Part shown: piece by piece, positions 50,463 to 58,895 of the stretch
Position numbering within the stretch: position 1 is the stretch's first letter
Layout: every line of letters begins with the position of its first letter
Assembly (NCBI GenBank): GCA_902492205.1
Contig: CABUKU010000001.1
Span: 310,001 to 374,000, forward strand
Direction of reading: 5' to 3'
DNA from: an uncultured Bacteroides sp.
GTDB taxonomy: Bacteria > Bacteroidota > Bacteroidia > Bacteroidales > Bacteroidaceae
Length of the DNA stretch: 64,000 nucleotides
Notes under the pieces: generated by a model
Told to the model about the DNA's origin: nothing
The model's database searches: none
The model's input: the letters and a program-made list of their open reading frames with translations, nothing else
Translations under genes and position numbers: made by a program

Positions 50463-50687
50463 CCTATATAGCCAATATGGAGCCTTTTTTATTTTCCTGC
50501 CCGGTAATTCTATTCATAAAGGAAACCGGGCTTTCTTTATGCAAAATTACTGGTGCGAGAGCTTAATTCTGGTTAAGAATATAGTTAAAATACCTTTTCC
50601 TTTTATATTCCGACAAAAAAGAGGATATATGTAATGTCCGATGATTCATGTATTCGGAGTATTACTAAATTCAAAATAAATAAAGTT

Positions 50688-51104
50688 ATGGCACGAAAGA
50701 AAAAAGTAGAAGAAGAACAACCGGTGACTGCCAAAGTTGTAGAGACTAAAAAGAAATCTTCAAAGAAAAAGAAGGTAGTAGTAGAAACGCATGTTATCAT
50801 TCAGCAAGAAGAGCCGGAACTTGTGATTGAAGAAGATGAAATGTTTGCATCGGTAGAAGATGATTCTCCACAAGAACAAGATTATACGATAGAGGATATG
50901 CTTTCTGTATTGGATGAATCAGTCGAAAGTGACGATGAAGAATGTGTATCAGATGAGATACTTGATAATTTCGACAAGGCACTCGAAGAAAAAGGTTTTG
51001 GTGAAAATTATTTTCGGAAGAAAGAAAAACGGCTCAAAGAAATGGAATTAGAACATGAACTTCACGAATTTGAGATAGATAAGATGTTGAGTGAGGAGGC
51101 CTAA
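50688..51104 (+). CDS. small highly charged protein, unknown
   Basis: A 138-residue protein, using the ATG at 50688; an in-frame ATG 54 bases upstream is possible. The first 40 residues are Lys-rich (ARKKKVEEEQ, ETKKKSSKKKK), the middle is acidic (VIEEDEMFASVEDDSPQEQD, SVESDDEECVSDEI), and the end is a predicted helix (KKEKRLKEMELEHELHEFEI). It looks like a disordered nucleic-acid-associated or partner-binding protein. Downstream gene at 51115 follows closely on the same strand. No family recognised. Confidence 0.6.
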   Translation: MARKKKVEEEQPVTAKVVETKKKSSKKKKVVVETHVIIQQEEPELVIEEDEMFASVEDDSPQEQDYTIEDMLSVLDESVESDDEECVSDEILDNFDKALEEKGFGENYFRKKEKRLKEMELEHELHEFEIDKMLSEEA

Positions 51105-51114
51105 TAGGGTGATT

Positions 51115-51339
51115 ATGACAAAAAAGAAATATAAGAATCTCCAAATCGATAAAACCTCAAATTCAGTAAAAAGAGTTCTATTATCGGAAGAAGAAATGTC
51201 TCATATAATGGAAATGAAGTCATTTCTTATTTTTTGGGATGGTGGAAAAGAAGGTGAAATTTGGCGGCAATTAGAGACCGCATGTAAGGAGATGAACTGT
51301 GAGGTAGATGATATATTGAGATATATGTATTTTGCATGA
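51115..51339 (+). CDS. small hypothetical protein
   Basis: A 74-residue protein beginning MTKKKYKNLQIDKTSNSVKR; the ATG at 51115 is chosen over one at 51091 that overlaps the preceding gene. It ends KEMNCEVDDILRYMYFA, suggesting a small helical fold. No family recognised. Probably co-transcribed with the charged protein upstream. Confidence 0.5.
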   Translation: MTKKKYKNLQIDKTSNSVKRVLLSEEEMSHIMEMKSFLIFWDGGKEGEIWRQLETACKEMNCEVDDILRYMYFA

Positions 51340-51390
51340 AAAATTAATTAAATTTGTAATAGCGGCAGTCTCTTAAAGAGATGAAAACTT

Positions 51391-51420
51391 TTGTAATGTA
51401 CTTGATTTTATCTAACTTTG
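51391..51420 (+). promoter_or_regulatory. promoter of the structured leader and lipoprotein
   Basis: TTG (51391-51393), 19-base spacer, TAACTTTG (51413-51420): a full Bacteroidota -33/-7 pair. Transcription would begin near 51426, at the first hairpin of the leader. Confidence 0.75.
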
Positions 51421-51424
51421 TCCT

Positions 51425-51688
51425 GTCATGGTAACATGACGGATATATTAGAAATTTAAAGTACACGAAAGTGTCTAACTGATTCTCTACGACAAAGTCT
51501 GGTAAACTATAAGTAGAACGGGATAGGTTAGCATGTCTCGCGTCATATCTGTATATGGCGTGAGGCTGCTGCTTATTTTAGTTCAAGGTCTTACCAGAGC
51601 CCGTCGTATAAAATGAGTTGGCAGTCCTCACGCTTTCGCATTTTATGAACTCTTCTTTGAGGCTGGGAAGAACGACATTCTGGTAATT
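51425..51688 (+). promoter_or_regulatory. structured, possibly switching mRNA leader of the lipoprotein gene
   Basis: About 260 gene-free bases between a strong promoter and the lipoprotein ATG. Seen directly: hairpin 51425-51440 with a GTAA loop; hairpin 51463-51474 with a GAAA loop; a 12-bp hairpin 51537-51548/51553-51564; ATAAAATG/CATTTTAT (51608-51615 with 51639-51646); and ACGGG/CCCGT (51518-51522 with 51600-51604). TTACCAGA (51591-51598) is complementary to two copies of TCTGGTAA, at 51498-51505 and at 51679-51686, the latter 3 bases before the start codon. GCGTGAGG (51558-51565) can pair either within its hairpin or with CCTCACGC (51626-51633). Such mutually exclusive pairings are the hallmark of a switch; no known riboswitch class is recognised. 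Confidence 0.6.
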
Positions 51689-52501
51689 ATGAAGAAAATT
51701 TTATTGATGTTGGTTGCAGTAGCCCTATTTACTGCATGTGGAAACAAAGACAACAATGGTATTGTGCAAAATGTTAATGTTCAAACTGACCGCGACAACA
51801 ATCCTGTTTCGCAAAGAGTGTTTTTCAACGAGCAGGAAACTTATCAATTCAAACTTGACGAAGACGATAAAGAGTCTGTCGAAATTGAGTTGAGTTTTTG
51901 GAATCCAGATTTGGTTTCAAATTATGAAGAGTTTGTTACTTCGGATAACTTTTATCTGTTAATGCTTGACAAGGAAGGAAAGTCGTTAGTGGATGAAAAT
52001 GGTGAAAAGTTAAAGTTCGATTATCTGAGTTGTCCTGAAGGGAATAATTTTACGATAATGTTTTTCCATAATTTTAATTCAGAATCAGAAGCGAGGAAAT
52101 TCTTGAAGAATGTGCATGGTTTCACTATTTATATGCACTTTGGTGAATCTGATACTATTTCTGAAAGTTCATCTACGGATATTCAATCTTCTAATAATTC
52201 CGCAACAAATTGGGATGCTCTTTTAGATGATTATGAAGCTCTTGTAAACGAATATGATAAGTTCCTTACTGAAATGAAATCTGGTAATGTGGATTCTCAG
52301 AGTGCTATGAATGCAGCATCAAAAGCACAAGCTATGCAAGAAAAACTGGATGCCGGTAAATCAGAAATGAACAGTAAACAAATTCAGAGATTAGGTAAAA
52401 TCGCTACTAAATTAGCAAACATTGCAGCTAAAGCGGCAGCTATAAATCCTGATGATATTAAATCGGTGAATGGAGTAAATCTTGAAGATTTAGGACTATA
52501 A
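51689..52501 (+). CDS. lipoprotein with DUF6591-like C-terminal region
   Basis: A 270-residue lipoprotein. Signal peptide MKKILLMLVAVALFTAC with Cys at residue 17, then GNKDNN. The N-terminal half is beta-rich; the C-terminal half (about 172-260) is helical: NWDALLDDYEALVNEYDKFL, then AMNAASKAQAMQEKL and QIQRLGKIATKLANIAAKAA. This helical block resembles the DUF6591 lipoprotein family. The role within the element is unknown; surface exclusion or phage-receptor masking are conceivable. It is followed after 11 bases by a secreted protein in the same operon. Confidence 0.65.
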   Translation: MKKILLMLVAVALFTACGNKDNNGIVQNVNVQTDRDNNPVSQRVFFNEQETYQFKLDEDDKESVEIELSFWNPDLVSNYEEFVTSDNFYLLMLDKEGKSLVDENGEKLKFDYLSCPEGNNFTIMFFHNFNSESEARKFLKNVHGFTIYMHFGESDTISESSSTDIQSSNNSATNWDALLDDYEALVNEYDKFLTEMKSGNVDSQSAMNAASKAQAMQEKLDAGKSEMNSKQIQRLGKIATKLANIAAKAAAINPDDIKSVNGVNLEDLGL

Positions 52502-52512
52502 TAATAACTGGT

Positions 52513-53505
52513 ATGAATAAATTTGCATTATCATTATATATACTGCTATTGTTGCCTATGACGGTAGCAGCGCAGGAAAATCTTAAAACAATTACAGAAG
52601 ATTTTCAGAATGGAAAAGTTACTTATTCTTATTATGAGGACCCTGAAACCTATGAACTTCTAAAACATGGTCCTTTTAAATACACGGAATCGCGTAAGCA
52701 AGAAGATTATGGAATAAAATCTCTAACGGTTTCAGGTAATTTTAAGAGTGGCAAACGAGACGGTGTTTGGACTTATACATTAAACCAAAAGGATTTCGAT
52801 GATAATGGAGGAGATAATCTTGTAACAAAGAATATCAACTTTACACAAACATATAAAGACGGGAACTATAATGGTATAGCTAAATTGAATGGTATGCGAA
52901 AATATCGTAGTTTGCGTTATTGGAAAGGTCAAAGAACTTGGACTTCATACGGAGATACCTATATTAGAAACTATACTGCAACTTATAAAGATAACCAGAT
53001 AACCGGTAATGTCACCTACAAAATAGACAATAAAATGGGGACAATAAATTTTGGTAGTGGCTTGCAAACTGGTGAATACAGTACAGACTTTATGTATATC
53101 TATAAACAAACGATTACTGCCAACACAAAAGGTATTGTTACAAAGTTCGTGGTGCGTAAGAAAGATAATGGTAGTATATATCGTAAACTTACTTTTGATG
53201 CAGAATTATTGGACGTGATAAATCAATATTCTACAGGAAAAATTTCATTAGATGAGCTAAAATCAAAAGGCTATGTATCTGATACGATATGGGTGAAACC
53301 AGGAAATAATGCAGGTCTTGATGTTGAAGAGGTTTTAGATATTGAGCCTGATGTACTTAAAACTGATTTCATGTTCACTCAGTTTGACGGATATAGGAAA
53401 CCTGAAATAATTTATCGTAAAATGATGATTGTAATACATCGTCCAGATGATAAGATTTATAAAGGTTTATTAGACCCATTGGTTGATGCAGAAATGCCTA
53501 ATTAA
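52513..53505 (+). CDS. secreted MORN-like (YwqK-type) repeat protein
   Basis: A 330-residue protein with a cleavable signal peptide (MNKFALSLYILLLLPMTVAA, then QENLK). The middle contains three MORN/YwqK-like repeats: NFKSGKRDGVWTYT near residue 78, TYKDGNYNGIAKLNG near 116 and TYKDNQITGNVTYK near 158. In related proteins such repeats form an open beta-sheet of unclear function; some YwqK relatives are antitoxin-like. Operon partner of the lipoprotein. Ends at a good terminator. Confidence 0.6.
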   Translation: MNKFALSLYILLLLPMTVAAQENLKTITEDFQNGKVTYSYYEDPETYELLKHGPFKYTESRKQEDYGIKSLTVSGNFKSGKRDGVWTYTLNQKDFDDNGGDNLVTKNINFTQTYKDGNYNGIAKLNGMRKYRSLRYWKGQRTWTSYGDTYIRNYTATYKDNQITGNVTYKIDNKMGTINFGSGLQTGEYSTDFMYIYKQTITANTKGIVTKFVVRKKDNGSIYRKLTFDAELLDVINQYSTGKISLDELKSKGYVSDTIWVKPGNNAGLDVEEVLDIEPDVLKTDFMFTQFDGYRKPEIIYRKMMIVIHRPDDKIYKGLLDPLVDAEMPN

Positions 53506-53518
53506 TTTAATACAGAAT

Positions 53519-53556
53519 ATCCTCTTGCTGTGGTTATGCAGCAGGGGGATTTTTTT
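53519..53556 (+). terminator. terminator of the lipoprotein/MORN operon
   Basis: 12-bp stem with two G-T pairs (53519-53530 with 53539-53550) and seven T. Confidence 0.85.
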
Positions 53557-53803
53557 ATGCCTTAAAATCTGAACTATCGGAAAAACGAAAGTTCTTTATG
53601 TGCTATGCTTCTCTAAATCAAGCAATATTTACGTTTCCTCTTTAGCTCCATGCAACCGCGAACTTACTATATGCCTATACCTGAAATAAAGCTATTTTCG
53701 TCTTCGGTATTGAGCTTTTCTCTAGCCTCTAATACTCGCATAAAGAAGCAAGAACATATCTCAAATATGGAAGAATAAACTATAAGTAGAAAAATCTTAC
53801 ATA

Positions 53804-53932
53804 GTGAAGTAAGTGAGTGAAGTGAACTATATTATACCTAAAGTTCTTATAAAAAAGCATATTATTATAGTATATAAATATTTCTATATATTAAGTATAG
53901 AGAATATGCTTCACTTCACTCACTTTCTTCAC
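53804..53932. repeat. long inverted repeat with AT-rich spacer
   Basis: gtgaagtaagtgagtgaagt... (53804-53826) is complementary to 53910-53932 at 22 of 23 positions; the 83-base spacer is over 80 percent A/T. It ends just outside the stop codon (53935) of the minus-strand gene. The rest of the gap 53506-53934 holds only the terminator and AT-rich sequence. Confidence 0.8.
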
Positions 53933-53934
53933 TT

Positions 53935-54591
53935 TTATAATAAAAGGTCTGTACAGCAGAAGTCAGTATCGAAGTTTTCTATAATTGTCCATAATGGATC
54001 GTCATCAAACAATGGCTCTATTATGACTTCTGGTAGTTCTACTTTATTGGAAATCGGTGTTAGTCGAAAACCGGCAGTTTCAAATTTTCGTCCAATTTTA
54101 CTGTGCATACCATAAGATTCAACGACCTCAAAGGAATACTCTCCTAGAAATTTCAATCTACAATATTTTTTTGGATACCAGCCAATGGTTATTTCGTCAC
54201 TTTCATTCAAAGTGCTGAATTTATAGAAGTCAATCGTACTGAAACCTTTTGTTACGTCATACTTCTGTTCTGCTTTTTCGCAGAAATCATCCCAACTCAA
54301 ATATCCTAGTTTTCTAGCATATAAAGAACAAGTGGATAAACTAGGGTTACTTTTGCTCTTGATTAGTCCGAAATGGCGTTTTATTGAATCCTCACTTGCC
54401 TTATCCTCACTTTTATGCCCTTTTTCCTTGTTGTCAATCCTATTGAGCTCCTCGTCCAATGTCTCTTTGTTGATAAAAAAGCGGAGTTTCTCATAACTTC
54501 CGAGAGTTAATTGGATTTTCAACCGCTCCTTATACTCCTGTTTCAAAAGTTCAAATAGCTCTTTATCATATTTATAACTGTTACCTCCCAT
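53935..54591 (-). CDS. unknown protein with Bacteroidota HTH-like N-terminus
   Basis: A 218-residue protein. Residues about 65-108 (SIKRHFGLIKSKSNPSLSTC, then YARKLGYLSWDDFCEKAEQK) match a pattern frequent in Bacteroidota proteins (TLKRxFG...PSxxTLxxLAxYLGYxSWxxF), which may be a DNA- or partner-binding module. Residues 125-190 look like a small beta-domain (EITIGWYPKKYCRLKFLGEY). It is read opposite to the replication genes, sharing with them a control region that contains two 16-bp direct repeats, so a repressor-like role is possible. Confidence 0.5.
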   Translation of the reverse strand: MGGNSYKYDKELFELLKQEYKERLKIQLTLGSYEKLRFFINKETLDEELNRIDNKEKGHKSEDKASEDSIKRHFGLIKSKSNPSLSTCSLYARKLGYLSWDDFCEKAEQKYDVTKGFSTIDFYKFSTLNESDEITIGWYPKKYCRLKFLGEYSFEVVESYGMHSKIGRKFETAGFRLTPISNKVELPEVIIEPLFDDDPLWTIIENFDTDFCCTDLLL

Positions 54592-54645
54592 AATTCGTCA
54601 TTTAAAATTTCCATAAAAGTACAATAAAAATTTCATCCCGTCAAA

Positions 54646-54799
54646 TTTGCCACTAACCTGCTTTTTGAAATCCCGGTTAATTTGCAACGTAATTCAAAAT
54701 TAATGAGCTATGGACGAATTAAAGGATGATGTAATGCAGCAATCGAAACCAGGAAAAAATCACTTAAATACCAATTATTCTGGTTTGCCACTAACCTGC
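54646..54799. repeat. two 16-bp direct repeats in a divergent control region
   Basis: TTTGCCACTAACCTGC occurs at 54646-54661 and 54784-54799. They lie between the minus-strand unknown gene (start 54591) and the HTH gene (start 54846). Repeated operators for the control of replication or excision genes are the simplest reading. A 42-codon frame at 54710-54838 covers one repeat and is not convincing as a gene. Confidence 0.7.
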
Positions 54800-54845
54800 A
54801 TTTTTCTGTTTTCGGACTTTTGCATCAGAATTAAATGAATAAGAT

Positions 54846-55214
54846 ATGAAAACGGATTATAACAACTTACCGGAACGAATAGATTATTTGATTTCGGAAA
54901 TAGCAGGGATAAAAGAGTTATTAACGCAAAGGATTCGGAACCCCGAAGAGATACCGAAATATTTGGATATAAACCAAGCACTGCTCTATTTGGGAAAGTT
55001 AGGATTTTTAATTAGCAGGTCAAAACTATATAAGTTAACCTCTGGAAATAATATCCCATGTCATAAATCTGATAACCGGATTTATTTCTTTCCACAGGAG
55101 TTGGATAGTTGGCTGTCTAGCCAGATTGAAAAGAAAAGTGAAACGAGCCAGAACTTTTCAAACCAATCAAAACAATTTATTATAAAAACGGCTCAATATA
55201 AAAACAGGAAATAA
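54846..55214 (+). CDS. excisionase-like HTH (HTH_17) protein
   Basis: A 122-residue protein. The helix-turn-helix is at about residues 38-90: YLDINQALLYLGKLGFLISR, then SKLYKLTSGNNIPCHKSDNR and IYFFPQELDSWL, the MerR-like excisionase layout (domain ends in a conserved W). The N-terminus (PERIDYLISEIAGIKELL) is a short helix typical of Bacteroidota members. It lies two bases before the primase-helicase gene, so it is probably the control/excision gene of the element's replication operon. Confidence 0.8.
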   Translation: MKTDYNNLPERIDYLISEIAGIKELLTQRIRNPEEIPKYLDINQALLYLGKLGFLISRSKLYKLTSGNNIPCHKSDNRIYFFPQELDSWLSSQIEKKSETSQNFSNQSKQFIIKTAQYKNRK

Positions 55215-55215
55215 A

Positions 55216-56820
55216 ATGAAAACGGATCTCAATATAATCAATATCTGTCTATCAGACACTCCTATGCAAGAATTCATTAGAGAAAATAGAATACTAGGTC
55301 GTATTATCAGTGCAATACCCGAAATCCCTTTTGAAAAAGTAAAAATAGAGGAGTGTATACTTAAGGGTCGGGAAGATTTATTGTATGAGAATAAAAAAAC
55401 AGGAGCAAAGCATACAAAAATAACAATTGAAGAGAAGTGTGTGTATGTATCTAAAGTTTTGAAAAAAGTTGCGGAGGAACATAATTCTGATTTTCTGATA
55501 TTGGATGGCTTTTTGCATTATTTCAATGGTGCTTATTGGGAGAAAATTGATGAATCCGTTGCTTCGGATTGTATTTCTATGGCGGCAGAAAAAGCCGGAT
55601 TTTTGCCTGTTGAGGCTCAGCAGGAAAACAATAAAAAGAAACTATTGAGACAATTTATTGCTGATTATAAGTGTCCTCCCATCCAAACGAAAGATGATGA
55701 TTTAAGCATCTCTGTCAATCTAAGAAATGGAACCCTGAAATATAATAATGGAGAGTTTACGCTTCGAGATTTTCAAAAAGAAGATATGTTGAGATACCAA
55801 CTTTCTTTTGATTACGATCCTGATGCGACTTGTCCACAATTTGATGAATTTCTTGATTATGTATTACCTGAAAAACAGGCTCAAGATGTTCTTATGGAAA
55901 TGATAGGGTACTGTTTTATTCCTACCCGCAAATTGAAGTTGGAAAGAAGTATGATGTTGTACGGCGAAGGAGCCAATGGAAAAGGAGTAATTTACGAACT
56001 AGTGAAAGAAATTCTTGGTAAAGAACATGTGACAGGATTCTCCATGGCTGCTCTTTCATTTGATGCGAATACAAGGGCACAGCTTAGTGGGAAACTTCTT
56101 AACTATTCATCTGAATTAGGTGGAAAATGTAATCCTGATATGATTAAGAAGCTGATAAGCGGTGAGGACGTGGAGGTAAAAACACTCTACAAAGATGTTT
56201 GGACTATGCAAGACTATACATGTAAGTTCATATTCAACACAAACTCTTTACCTAAAGAAACAGAAGCTAATGTCGCTTTTTTTAGAAGATGGATTATTTT
56301 ACCTTTTGATGTCACAATCGCGAAGGAAAAGCGAGACAAAAAACTTCCGGACAAACTAAAAAAAGAACTTCCCGGCATTTTTAATCGTGTAATATCCGGT
56401 ATCAAACGATTATTGGAGAGAGAAGACTTTACGGAATCGGAATTGGTAAACCGTACACTTGAAGCATATAAAATTCGTTCAAATACTGTTTTGTTTTGGG
56501 TAAAAAAAGAGGGGTGGTTTGCTGTTGTTCCTCCTGAAAACACCGAACGTAAATATGCGAATGTTCCACATATAGAACTTTCATTTTTATACCAAAAATA
56601 TATTGATTTCTGTCGTAGTAATGGAATGCATCCAGCTAATAATATCACATTTAATGAGAGGATTAGAAAACTATTTTATGTCCAGACAGGAAGTACCAAT
56701 AATGCTACGTGGGTGTTTTGTGATAAGCCTAAAGAGAAGGATATTCCAGTTTCCGATGATACGCAATCTCCAAAAAGCTATGTGGAGAGATTTATAGACA
56801 ATTTAAATGAAGAAAAATGA
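55216..56820 (+). CDS. D5/P4-type primase-helicase
   Basis: A 534-residue phage/plasmid-type SF3 helicase. The N-terminal half (about 100-230) is the D5_N region (LDGFLHYFNGAYWEKIDES; RYQLSFDYDPDATCPQFDEF). The SF3 core follows: Walker A GEGANGKG near residue 250-257, GKLLNYSSELGGK (Walker B region), and KFIFNTNSLPKETEANVAFF with RRWIILPF (motif C and the Arg finger). The last 120 residues hold a winged-helix-like domain (FLYQKYIDFCRSNG). It would unwind the element's origin for autonomous or rolling replication. Overlaps the next gene by 4 bases. Confidence 0.85.
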   Translation: MKTDLNIINICLSDTPMQEFIRENRILGRIISAIPEIPFEKVKIEECILKGREDLLYENKKTGAKHTKITIEEKCVYVSKVLKKVAEEHNSDFLILDGFLHYFNGAYWEKIDESVASDCISMAAEKAGFLPVEAQQENNKKKLLRQFIADYKCPPIQTKDDDLSISVNLRNGTLKYNNGEFTLRDFQKEDMLRYQLSFDYDPDATCPQFDEFLDYVLPEKQAQDVLMEMIGYCFIPTRKLKLERSMMLYGEGANGKGVIYELVKEILGKEHVTGFSMAALSFDANTRAQLSGKLLNYSSELGGKCNPDMIKKLISGEDVEVKTLYKDVWTMQDYTCKFIFNTNSLPKETEANVAFFRRWIILPFDVTIAKEKRDKKLPDKLKKELPGIFNRVISGIKRLLEREDFTESELVNRTLEAYKIRSNTVLFWVKKEGWFAVVPPENTERKYANVPHIELSFLYQKYIDFCRSNGMHPANNITFNERIRKLFYVQTGSTNNATWVFCDKPKEKDIPVSDDTQSPKSYVERFIDNLNEEK

Positions 56821-57731
56821 AAAATTCAACAGTCAGTTTGTTTGAAAGTTACAAGCAGAAACTTCCAATCGGGCAAGTGAAGCTATTTGATTGGGTATGT
56901 AGTGAACGTTACAAAGAAGAGGCGAAATACGTTCGCTCTCTTTTAGAGAAAAGCGAACAACGGAAGTACAAGGCAGAATTGCCTTGTATCACTCCGAGTG
57001 GCATATTTTCTTATTGTAGTGATAAGTACTTGGATTTGCATAGTGGTTATATCTGTATTGATATAGACGGTGGCAAGGATAATCCAGAAATAACAGATTT
57101 TGAGAAGCTAAAACAGGATTTGTCAAGTATTGAATGTATTGTATATTGCGGTTTGTCAATTAGTGGGAATGGTGTGTTCTGTCTGATACCGATTGAATAT
57201 CCTCGCTATCATAAGGAGCATTTTTATGCTTTGGAAAAGTTCTTTCGAAACAGAGGTATTGTAATTGATACTTCATGTAAGAATGTGTCAAGGTTAAGGG
57301 GGGCTTCTTATGATACCAATCCTATATTGAATTCCAATGCCTCAACTTTTACAGATAGAATAGAACAGCCTATTAGGCTAATTAAGCAACATACAAATGA
57401 TGAGAATATGCAAGGTATTCCTATAATAAAAACGCCTCAGAATATTCCCATGATTATGACACCCATACTACAACGGATAGGAGATAATCAAATGGATATA
57501 ACGGGTAATCATTTACGTTGGTTTTCTATTGGTTGTGCTTTGGCCGGAGAATATGGGGAAGAGGGCAGATACATTTTTCATGCAGTCAGCCGGTTCTATA
57601 AGACGGAAAGTTATCAATACACTCGTGAAGAAACCGACATCATGTATGATTCATGCCTAAAGAACTATTACAATTATAAATACACGATAGGAACGTTCTA
57701 TTATTGGTGCAAAGAATACGGTATGATATAA
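56817..57731 (+). CDS. BT4734/BF3469-type primase protein (PriCT-2 C-terminus)
   Basis: A 304-residue protein. The N-terminal 180 residues match the BT4734-like domain, an archaeo-eukaryotic-primase-like fold: YICIDIDGGKDNPE near residue 80 (metal-binding Asp pair), VYCGLSISGNGVFCLIPIEY and DTSCKNVSRLRGASYD. The last 85 residues (HLRWFSIGCALAGEYGEEGR, then FYKTESYQYTREE) resemble primase C-terminal 2. With the D5 helicase directly upstream (ATGA overlap) it makes a split primase-helicase. The VapE gene at 4406 lacks this N-terminal part. Confidence 0.8.
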   Translation: MKNSTVSLFESYKQKLPIGQVKLFDWVCSERYKEEAKYVRSLLEKSEQRKYKAELPCITPSGIFSYCSDKYLDLHSGYICIDIDGGKDNPEITDFEKLKQDLSSIECIVYCGLSISGNGVFCLIPIEYPRYHKEHFYALEKFFRNRGIVIDTSCKNVSRLRGASYDTNPILNSNASTFTDRIEQPIRLIKQHTNDENMQGIPIIKTPQNIPMIMTPILQRIGDNQMDITGNHLRWFSIGCALAGEYGEEGRYIFHAVSRFYKTESYQYTREETDIMYDSCLKNYYNYKYTIGTFYYWCKEYGMI

Positions 57732-57760
57732 ATTTTATTCTAACTATCAATTATTTAATT

Positions 57761-58170
57761 ATGATGAATGATAAACTTAAATTAGAGAAGGAGTCACATG
57801 CTCTACAGAATGAGAAATTACTTTTCTCAAAAAATGTTCGTGTTATACTGACTGGCAACCATTGTTCAGGTATGAGCTATACTTTCGAGACATTGCAGCT
57901 TATGAAAACGAAGAAACCATGAGGCGTATTTTCCCATCTGCTTTTATCGTGAAGAAAAGGGGTGATGTGGTATATGATGATTGGTTTACTATTGGCTGTA
58001 TTATCAGAAATTTCTTTGGAGAAGATGGTCTGCAATTATTCCATGAAATTACTAAACATTGATTACGTTGCAGTTATAATAAAGCAGATGCCGACTATTC
58101 GGAGATGTTGAAACATAATTATTATGATACCGATCTCCTTTTTGAAATAGTTGCAAAATATGGATTTTAA
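57761..58170 (+). pseudogene. decayed primase-related gene (frameshift and stop)
   Basis: Three pieces that fit together only with lesions. A 53-codon frame at 57761-57922 (MMNDKLKLEKESHALQNEKL) stops; a second frame (57862-58062) continues with YENEETMRRIFPSAFIVKKR and FGEDGLQLFHEITKH, resembling the end of BT4734/VirE-like primases; then after a TGA the same frame runs on to 58170 (ADADYSEMLKHNYYDTDLLF). The pattern suggests a duplicate primase C-terminus broken by one frameshift and one nonsense mutation. The first small frame could be an intact gene of its own. Confidence 0.5.
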
Positions 58171-58223
58171 ATAATGGGAAGAAGATACCCTTTTATCTTC
58201 AATAAATTTTATATTTTTTTATC

Positions 58224-58592
58224 ATGAAAAAAAGATTAAAAATCGGTAGCAATAGAGCCGATTCAAAAAAATCTGTTGAGAGTAAGAATTGTGATGGGTT
58301 AATGACAGTCCCTTGTGTAGATACGGATATTAAGTCCTCTTCAGATGATGAGGATGACTGCACATCAGAAGTAAAGTTTGTAAGAGTCAGTGATTTGTAC
58401 TCAAATTATCTGAAGCATTTGGGTTCTTGCAAGAACCCTAAAACCCTAAAAAACTATGTGCGTTGTTTGGAACGGCAGTATCCTGGTCTTGTTCGACATG
58501 GTTGTACAAACAATGAAACACGTCTTTATTTGAAAGAGTCACCACGCTCTTGTGAAAAGGAACTAAAATCAAATGACATTGATAATATTTGA
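58224..58592 (+). CDS. hypothetical protein of the element
   Basis: A 122-residue protein beginning MKKRLKIGSNRADSKKSVES: basic N-terminus, acidic middle (SSSDDEDDC), then a predicted helical C-terminal half (VSDLYSNYLKHLGSCKNPKT, LKNYVRCLERQYPGLVRHG) that resembles the N-terminal helices of tyrosine-recombinase core-binding domains (KTLKNYVRCL), although no catalytic part is present. Last gene before the right att site. Confidence 0.55.
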   Translation: MKKRLKIGSNRADSKKSVESKNCDGLMTVPCVDTDIKSSSDDEDDCTSEVKFVRVSDLYSNYLKHLGSCKNPKTLKNYVRCLERQYPGLVRHGCTNNETRLYLKESPRSCEKELKSNDIDNI

Positions 58593-58663
58593 TTGTACTT
58601 TGTTGGAAATGAATAGTCGTATATTATCTACACTATTACTTCTTATTTGATTTTATTGCGAAG

Positions 58664-58702
58664 AAAAGGGATAACTACCGGTGTGTAGCTTATCCCTTTT
58701 TT
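58664..58702 (+). terminator. terminator at the right end of the element
   Basis: 11-bp perfect outer stem (58664-58674 with 58690-58700), with an additional 4-bp inner stem, then seven T from 58697. The gap 58593-58948 otherwise holds the arm sites and a second hairpin. Confidence 0.85.
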
Positions 58703-58714
58703 TCTTCTCAAAAC

Positions 58715-58890
58715 GTGTGCAATTTGTGTGCAAAGAGCCTCGCCCTATACCGAAACCAAGGATAACCTATACCAAAGGAAGAAACAGAAAGAAAAAGAAT
58801 GTCATTTACCGGTGTGTCACGTTTATCATTGATTATCACCACTTTCCAGAGGTTGTGTGCAATTTGTGTGCAAGGAGTTTTAGTGTGCAA
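58715..58890. promoter_or_regulatory. candidate recombinase arm sites, right end
   Basis: gtgtgcaatttgtgtgcaa occurs twice exactly (58715-58733 and 58855-58873), and a single gtgtgcaa follows at 58883-58890. The same TGTGCAA pair, with small changes, lies at 45655-45675 inside the left end. Confidence 0.55.
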
Positions 58891-58895
58891 GAAAA

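Noticed and set aside
54710..54838. 42-codon frame before the HTH gene
   Set aside because: Contains one of the 16-bp operator-like repeats and has no similarity; kept only as a remark.
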